This document shows positions 58,069-64,000 of a stretch of 64,000 nucleotides of DNA, piece by piece (the stretch's first letter is position 1; each line of letters starts with the position of its first letter). The stretch is from Linnemannia elongata (taxonomy: Eukaryota > Mortierellomycota > Mortierellomycetes > Mortierellales > Mortierellaceae). The position numbers and the translations under genes are program-made. The stretch spans positions 1 through 64,000 of the forward strand of contig JAXBDG010000022.1 of NCBI GenBank assembly GCA_036320915.1, written 5' to 3'. The notes beneath the pieces were generated by a model. That model searched no databases and had not been told where the DNA came from. It saw only the letters and a program-made list of their open reading frames with translations.

Positions 58069-59650
58069 ATGCTCCGTTATTCAAAGGCATCTGCTACCAG
58101 AGCCTTATCCCGACTTCAAACACCCACTACTTCTTCAGCAACACCCCAAACACGTTCCTTTCTCACCCTTACTCTCCCCCTCAACCAACAACTTAAACAC
58201 ACCAGCGTCACCAAGACCAGGACCTCACCTGTTCTCCACTCCACCTCCTCCTCCTTCTCGTCGCCCACCTTCTTCACACGCTGTATAGAACCCAGACTGT
58301 TTTCATCCCTCTCGGCCACCTCTTTCTCCAAAATGAGCACTCCCTCCAACAACGCCTCCCATGCCACCGCTACTGCAGAAGGCGAGTTTATCACTCTTCT
58401 TGACCGTTTTGATTCAATTGATGTCTCGCACAATTGAATCCATAGTTCTTACCTACTCGGTTTGTTCCCATGGATGTAATAGGCAAGATCCCAGTGTTCG
58501 ACTCGATTGCTGCGTTCCGCGAGTGGCGCAAGGAGCAGACCCGCCAGAACAAGGTCGTTGGCTTTGTTCCTACCATGGGAGCCCTGCACGATGGACACCT
58601 GGAGCTCGGTATGTGATCGTAAAGAATGAATTGTCATTGGCTACTGATCAAAAAACAAGAAAAAGGACGAGTGATCGGCCTTTCTTCTTGTGTGATTATA
58701 TCCGAGACAATTTGATCAAAAAATCATTCTGTTCTAATTCCGCGGCCTAGACGCGTCTCTCCGTTGATCAACCCTTGCAAGGTCACAAACACGCACGATA
58801 TACATGTTACATCCTATTCACATCCCTTACCTATATTTTCCGACTCGTAGTAAAAACGGCTAAGAAGGAGTGCGACGCGGTCGTAGTCTCGATCTTTGTC
58901 AACCCCGCCCAGTTTGCCCCTCACGAAGACCTCGACCAGTACCCCCGCACCTTCGACACCGACTATGCTTCCTTGGTCTCGACAAACGCATGTGCTGCGA
59001 TCCTCCTCCCCAAGGTCAGCGAAATGTATCCCGTGGGCATTTCTCTTGACCGGTCCCAGCAGCGTGGTGCCTTTGTCGAGGTCCAGGGACTCTCCCATCA
59101 GATGGAGGGTATCCCCCGCCCCCACTTCTTCCGCGGAGTCGCGACTGTTGTCACCAAGCTGTTTAACATTGTCCAACCTGACCGTGCTTTTTTCGGTCAG
59201 AAGGATGCCCAGCAGTGTGTGGTCCTCCGTGCCATGATTCGTGATCTGTTGTTGCCCATCACCATGCGTTCCGTTCCCACCTGTCGTGAGGCTGACGGCA
59301 TGGCTCTGTCGTCGCGTAACCGGTACTTGACCCCCGAGATGCGCAAGATCTCCACGTTGCTCTACCGGGCCATCACGGCTTCCAAGAAGAACATTGTTGA
59401 GCACAAGGTCCAAGACCGCGAAGAGATCTTGAAGCCCGCTTATGCAATCATTGAGCAGGTCAAGCAAGAGTGCAAGGACCAAGGATTGGATTTTGATATC
59501 CGTTTGGACTACTTGTCGTTGGTCGATGTTGAGACCTTGAGTGAGTTGCAGGTCTTGGGTGAATCTCAGGCGGCTATCTTGTCTGGCGCCATCTATGTCG
59601 GCACCACCCGTCTCATCGACAATGTCCTCATCAACACCGATGAGCTCTAA
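58069..59650 (+). CDS. PAN6: Pantothenate synthetase (pantoate-beta-alanine ligase), possible mitochondrial presequence
   Basis: It joins pantoate and beta-alanine with ATP to make pantothenate (vitamin B5). The core is two exons: 58470-58608 and 58851-59650, starting MDVIGKIPVFDSIAAFREW and encoding 312 aa (yeast Pan6 is 309). Signatures are VGFVPTMGALHDGH (HxGH-type nucleotide site), FVNPAQFAPHEDLDQYPRT, FFGQKDAQQ and SSRNRYL. Upstream, 58069-58437 is an open frame in which an N-terminus rich in Arg/Ser and poor in acidic residues (MLRYSKASATRALSRLQ...) resembles a mitochondrial presequence, followed by an internal ATG at 58333. Joining it to the core needs a phase-1 donor; only a weak GTTTTG at ~58404 fits. 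So the start is uncertain: 58470 is safe, and 58069 is possible by splicing. Confidence 0.93.
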
Positions 59651-59997
59651 ACTCCTTACTTATTCCACCATCGTACCCTCTCTCAAACACCTCAACATAA
59701 AATTACATATATTAAGTTATGACTCGCCTTTATATTTTACTGAATTGAGAGATAAGAGTAGCAAATGGTGAAAAACAAGGAGTTGAAAGTGTGTTGGGCG
59801 ACCTTCAAAACAGTTCTTGCATGCTCGGCTGAAGCTGTGAAGTCGGACATGTTTCTGTCGCCCATATTCTCTGACTATCCCCTTGAACTCCATTTTCGCC
59901 AATCATTTGTAGTAAAACGACAAGAGGAAATCTTTAAACTGTTTTTTAAAGTCGAAAAACGTTCTTGCCTAATTTGGGTGTGACAAAACTATGAATT
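59651..59997. other. Intergenic region
   Basis: AT-rich 3' flank of the pantothenate synthetase gene running into the transposase relic. I see nothing else. Confidence 0.5.
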
Positions 59998-61099
59998 CTA
60001 TGTCAAACAGGAGGTGCTCATACCCGTACTCTTCCCGATCGAATTACGAGGAGGCGAGTATTTGCGCTCGACCTTGACATGCAAGGGAGCTGGAGCAAGC
60101 ATTGCACCCATCTCACCGTCCTGTGAATATCCTTCTTCATCGCTCACTTGTTTGCTGTCCTCCTCCTCCTCCTCCTCCTCCTCTTGGACTACCTCTTGCC
60201 AGACATGGTTCCTCACAGAACTGAACACTGATTCAACGGGGTTGAGATGCGGACTGTAGGGAGGAAGGTAAAGAAGATGGTAGCCAGCAGCAGCAACGGC
60301 ATTCCTCACCCTATCCGCCTTGTGAAACGACACGTTGTTCATGACAATGGCGCGGCATCGTACATTGATCGCTGGAAACAACTTTGCTGCAAGAACTGAG
60401 TGAGCGTTTTTGGGTGCCCTGTCAGAAGTAGATGGCCAGTATGCCCGTCCTGTCAAGACCAACGATTAGAGAGTAATTGGGATCACCCCTGGAAGGTACG
60501 CCTGCTTAGGGGAGCACGGCCGAAGTTGCGTGTGATGTGCAAGTTAAATCCAGTTCATTGATGTAGACAACGCCATTCATATTACTGTTGCCAGGACTTT
60601 GAAGAACGATCTTCGCCCATCGTCATCGCTCCTCGATGAACTCGGGCTCGTTGTATCGTTCCGACTCGGCCCTCATTGATTTGAGCGTGAAGGTGTTGAG
60701 TTTCTTGAGATCCTTATCGACGGCTAGCTGGGTGATAGGAGGATCCAACTGTAAACGCTCGTTCTGTTGTGTGGTGAGCAATAGAACAGCACGACCAGTG
60801 AACTCGTCCAAGTCATCGGTAAGCCAGTCAATATGCTTTCCCTCGAGTCGGCGGTTATGACTGCCGCCTGTTGGGAGTTTGGCGACGCGACTGGTTTGAA
60901 GGAAGGTGTCAACAACGGTCTTGGCAGCCGAACAAGGGTACTTGAACATCTGAACAACATGGGTAATGCTCATTTCTTGGCAAAATACCATGTCGATGAT
61001 CGTCGATTTTGTTATATCTCCTTTGTATGATGGGTGGCACGGTGGCGCAAGGAGTGCTGTGGATGGTGAATGTTTGCATATGTGTGCGTGTGTATACAA
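59998..61099 (-). pseudogene. Degenerate IS630/Tc1-type DDE transposase
   Basis: This is a relic of a cut-and-paste transposase. The N-terminal half (61099-60623) is a helix-turn-helix type region (SITHVVQMF; LLTTQQNERLQLDPPITQLA). An in-frame TGA follows EFIEER, then the first catalytic motif reads VVYINE with Asn where Asp is expected. A one-base loss shifts the frame straight after it. The C-terminal half (60462-59998) has MNNVSFHKADRV, again Asn for the catalytic Asp, and then LPPYSPHLNPVESVF, which keeps the Glu and is diagnostic of IS630/Tc1 (DDE_3) enzymes. A poly-Glu tract follows. Stop, frameshift and two catalytic losses make it inactive. I found no terminal repeats; its ends do not obviously match the 3238-4099 element. 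Confidence 0.88.
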
Positions 61100-61288
61100 G
61101 GGCTGTGATTGTTAGTGAGAGGCTGCAGGAGCAAGGCGACTTGATCCTCTTTATTTGATCCAAACAATTGGTACGAAGTTCGCCAAGGATGAAGGACGAA
61201 ATTGTATTTCTAAAATGGTTCTAAGGAATCACAATGGCGTACTCCATCTACTTTGACATTTTATTATTCGAATTCATGGAAATGGAGT

Positions 61289-61682
61289 TCAAATGGGACT
61301 AGCTACGCTCGTCGGGAATTTAGTATTGCACTTTTCGTTGCCAGCGTCATAAGGCGTTCGGCACAAGACTGCATCACGGTCAACCTTCATCATGCACTTG
61401 TCGAATACAGCTTGGAAGGGTTTCTTGCAATCCTGGTTTCTGGTATCAGGCTTGGGTCCAGTGGTTTCATCGGTCGGCTCCTCTGGCACTATATTTGTTT
61501 TTCGAGATAAAGTGTATGGGTGGGGACTATTAATTTGATTGTTTCTTTGTTTTCTTCTTTTAGGCATGGAAGAATGTGTTGATAGAGTAGTGTTGAAAAG
61601 AATAGAGGTTTTTACATGGGACAGCAGAGGTAAACGTCAAGACGGCAAGGGCAGCAAAGAGTATGGTGGTGAAGGACTTCAT
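61289..61682 (-). CDS. Small secreted protein with four evenly spaced cysteines (88 aa)
   Basis: Exons are 61682-61616 and 61488-61289 with GTAAAA...ATATAG borders. The first 20 residues are a clear signal peptide (MKSFTTILFAALAVLTFTSA). After cleavage a short acidic Pro/Thr stretch (LPEEPTDETTGPKPDTRN) precedes the core. The core has four cysteines with exactly ten residues between each: C-KKPFQAVFDK-C-MMKVDRDAVL-C-RTPYDAGNEK-C. The chain ends TKFPTSVASPI. No known family is evident; the spacing is close to the CX9C/CX10C helical-hairpin proteins, but those lack signal peptides. A TATA-like sequence (CATATAAATGCC on the minus strand, near 61797) lies about 110 bp upstream. It could be a cell-surface or effector-like protein; function unknown. 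Confidence 0.78.
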
Positions 61683-63107
61683 TGTTGCGTGTTGTTTGTT
61701 GGTATAGGTGAGGAAGGAGTTTTGAGTGTGTTGTAAAGTACCAGAAGTAAAAAAAAAACAACAACAGCAAACCTGGCTATCCTTTGCCGGCATTTATATG
61801 CGATGAAAATGGCCGGGACTCAGTTGGGTGATTATGAGAGTGGAGGGGGAGGCCAGTTAGTGTGGTTCGTGCTGTGTATGTGTATGTTGCCCCATGGGGA
61901 TCCGAATTGTCTAAACATCCAAATCACAACAACAACGAAGAAACCATGGCGTTGACCACAACTTGGACTGGGACTAGAGCCGGTTCTCGTCTTTCTCTTT
62001 CTCCAGTCTCACCCTTCTTCCTTTTCCATACTCCCTTCACTCCTTCCCCTTAGCCTTTGCCCCGTATCGAGGTCCTGTCATTATCCCTTTTGGCCTTCTC
62101 CCTTCTTTGCCTTCTATGGAAGAGAAGAGAAGGGGAGAGGGAGAAGATGTTTAGGTCCCAGGGAAAGATATATATTAAAAAAAAAGAGCGACCAAAAGCT
62201 GGACTAGGAGAAATCGAGAACCCATTTGCTGCATGTCGCCAGAGGTGTCCCTATATATGCGCGGCACAGGCCCCCTTCCTCCTATGGGCATCCTACACCA
62301 TCTTCGCGCTTTCCCTGTGTCCATTGCCGTTCTGTCCATTCTCAGCTTTTTTCTCTTTCCGGCTACGACAAGGACGTAACAATGCAGTGTTCGAACACCC
62401 CATAGGCGATACAGATTAATGCATGAAGCATGCCGTGCCATGCCATACCATGCACGTGTACATTCAAAAGCAGACAAACACCAGAAAAGAGTCCTATCCC
62501 CTTGCGCTTCATTTTTTTTTCGCTTTTTCGTCCCCCTTGCTCTACTCCCCTCCTCCCCCCTTCTTGCCCCACGCACATATCGGCCACCTGCTCTCTCCCC
62601 CTACACCCACATTCATCCCATCCCATATGAATATGAAAATGAATATGAATATGAATATGGGGTAGATACGAAGATAAGGATAGAAAGGAGTGGTGCTGAC
62701 TATTTCCGTGTCGGCTACCAAGAGCGCCGAGTGGAGATGCTCGTGGTCTCATCGCTGGCCGGGTATTGGCTCCTGAACAAAACATGTAGGCATGTAGGTG
62801 TGCAGTAATCAACAAACAAACAAACAAAAAAACAAAAGGCTTTTCGTCCGAAAAAAAGAGAGTAAACTCACAAAAGAAACAAAACATATATAAAATAAAG
62901 TGAGGGGACGAAGCTCCCCAACGAAGGGAGACCTAGGAGAGGGACCAAGTAAGTAAACCAAAACGAGAGCCACTAGTGCGCTTCCTCGCTGATTCACAAA
63001 TGTCACAATGTGGTGACTGTAGCGAAATCGATCGGGTAAAATACAATTGCTATTTATTATTTCTCGTTTTCATTCGCTTTGCTATTTCTAAGTACAGTAT
63101 CAAAGGT
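61683..63107. other. Intergenic region
   Basis: This holds the upstream region of the secreted-protein gene and the 3' flank of the P450 gene. A hairpin-capable GGGGACGAAGCTCCCC is at ~62907. Open frames here (for example 62363-62887 -) have no domain or splice support. Confidence 0.55.
62626..62659. repeat. (GAATAT)n short tandem repeat
   Basis: ATATGAATATGAAAATGAAT with further GAATAT units, about five copies, one of them imperfect. Confidence 0.85.
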
Positions 63108-64000
63108 TTAGAGGGCGACGGCGGTAGTGTCCTGGTTGAACTCGCGACGGTGGACGCGGATGGGGAGACCAGCCGCGATGGGGAGGGTCAAACCAGCAGC
63201 ATAGCCTGGCTCGTTGACAGGGTCAACCAACTCGAATGTGAAGCGACGGAAGACTGTCGCGATGAATGTCATTGCCTCTGCTGTCGCAAACTGCATGCCC
63301 AAGCTATTTATTAGAACGAAAGTATGAGAAAAATGGTTAGCTAGTACTTCACTTGTTTGTTTTGTAACATGGCATAAAAAACTACAGTAACGGGCAAAAA
63401 CGAAGAGGATAAATAGTAAAATATGTCTTACCAGGTGCGGGGTCCGGCATGGAAGGCAGGGAACTTGAAAGGAGACGTCTTGTCACCGGTGAGCCAGCGG
63501 TCAGGGTTGAACTCCTTGGCATCAGGTCCCCAGACACGAGTGTCTCTGCCCATGGTCCAAGGGCTCCACAAGAAGAACTCGCCCTTCTTGATCTCCACTC
63601 CGTCTATTTTGCGTCATGAAAAGTAAAGTGGTTTAGTAGGTTATATTGCAGCAAGCAAGATATATTGCAATATATGTGTGTAGATGTATACGTACTAGGG
63701 AGGACATCATCCTCGACGCAGACCTTCATGTTGCGAGGGACTGAGGGGTACAGGCGGAGGGCTAAAACAGTAAAAATGAGAACATAGAGGGTGTGAGTAA
63801 GCACTCGCGAGTCATGCAAATATCTCTATTTCGCAAGAAATGCTCATCTACCGGCATTGCTTGCTGTATAGCTGCATATACCAATCGCATTGAGTTAATT
63901 TCGGACTCATACCTTCGTTAAAGCTGCATTGTCGGATAATCCATCGGATTCGGAAACAAGAAAGGTCCAAAAGATCAAGAGAAGAAACGAGAAGGGGGGT
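63108..64000 (-). CDS. Cytochrome P450, C-terminal part (5' end beyond the window)
   Basis: This is a haem-thiolate monooxygenase, probably anchored in the ER. Visible exons are 63923-63913 (11 nt), 63761-63696, 63603-63432 and 63303-63108. The K-helix ExxR reads FNEALRLYPSVPRN and is split: the micro-exon gives FNE and the next exon completes ALR. PxRW is FNPDRW. The haem loop FPAFHAGPRTCLGMQFA carries the axial Cys, with an intron falling inside its codon. The protein ends FNQDTTAVAL. Sequence around WSPWTMGRDTRVWGPDAKEF and the haem loop resembles the CYP52/CYP86/CYP4-like fatty-acid hydroxylase group, but substrate cannot be assigned. Everything 5' of the K-helix lies outside; 63924-64000 reads as intron. 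Confidence 0.93.

Noticed and set aside
62363..62887. 174-codon minus-strand frame
   Set aside because: It contains simple repeats (HIHIHFHIH from GAATAT copies) and no recognisable domain; more likely intergenic.
62900..62930. Hairpin GGGGACGAAGCTCCCC as a terminator or structured RNA
   Set aside because: A single short stem in a fungal intergenic region with no gene ending there; not enough to call.
1..64000. tRNA, rRNA or other structured RNA genes
   Set aside because: By eye I saw no tRNA B-box with a matching acceptor stem and no rRNA sequence; a covariance-model scan was not possible.

Overview
This is a eukaryotic, fungal window: intron-rich genes with GT...AG introns mostly of 50-300 bp, CT-rich promoters, poly-Q proteins, a chitin synthase with a myosin motor, Cyc8/Ssn6 and a BCS1-type AAA ATPase. 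Three genes absent from the common ascomycete yeasts (an HDEL-tailed GRP94, a vWA-plus-ACID Med25 and a FANCJ/BRIP1 helicase) point to an early-diverging fungus. Mortierella-like Mucoromycota fits best, but this is inferred from gene content, not from a marker gene.

Layout. Bases 1-5775 are an almost gene-free polypyrimidine tract, of which the first ~2.5 kb is a degenerate ~20-bp minisatellite. A near-perfect 862-bp fold-back element flanked by TA is inserted in it. The strand bias flips to purine at 5775. From 7.3 kb the window is gene-dense: an unknown coiled-coil protein (-), GRP94 (+), a BCS1-like ATPase (-), a B-type cyclin (+), an unknown 454-aa protein (+), Med25 (+), an unknown 849-aa protein (-), myosin-motor chitin synthase (+), Cyc8 (+), FANCJ (-), an unknown 235-aa protein (+), an ASDURF-like prefoldin (-), V-ATPase subunit G (+), pantothenate synthetase (+), a dead IS630/Tc1-type transposase (-), a small secreted protein with C-x10-C spacing (-), and the 3' half of a cytochrome P450 (-) that runs off the right edge.

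The genes do not form one pathway. They are mostly housekeeping functions: ER folding, respiratory complex III assembly, cell cycle, transcription (Med25 and Cyc8), wall synthesis, crosslink repair, vacuolar acidification and vitamin B5. Several are convergent with short 3' gaps (181 bp for Cyc8/FANCJ, 248 bp for Med25/849-aa gene, 344 bp for GRP94/BCS1). One pair, ASDURF-like and VMA10, is divergent over about 314 bp. I saw no obvious defence system, CRISPR array, rRNA or tRNA. The least explained features are the fold-back element, the putative C-terminal zinc domain on FANCJ, the fungal ASDURF-like gene, the C-x10-C secreted protein and four conserved-looking proteins of unknown function. 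Exon coordinates were worked out by hand from splice signals and reading frame and may be off by a base or use a neighbouring site.
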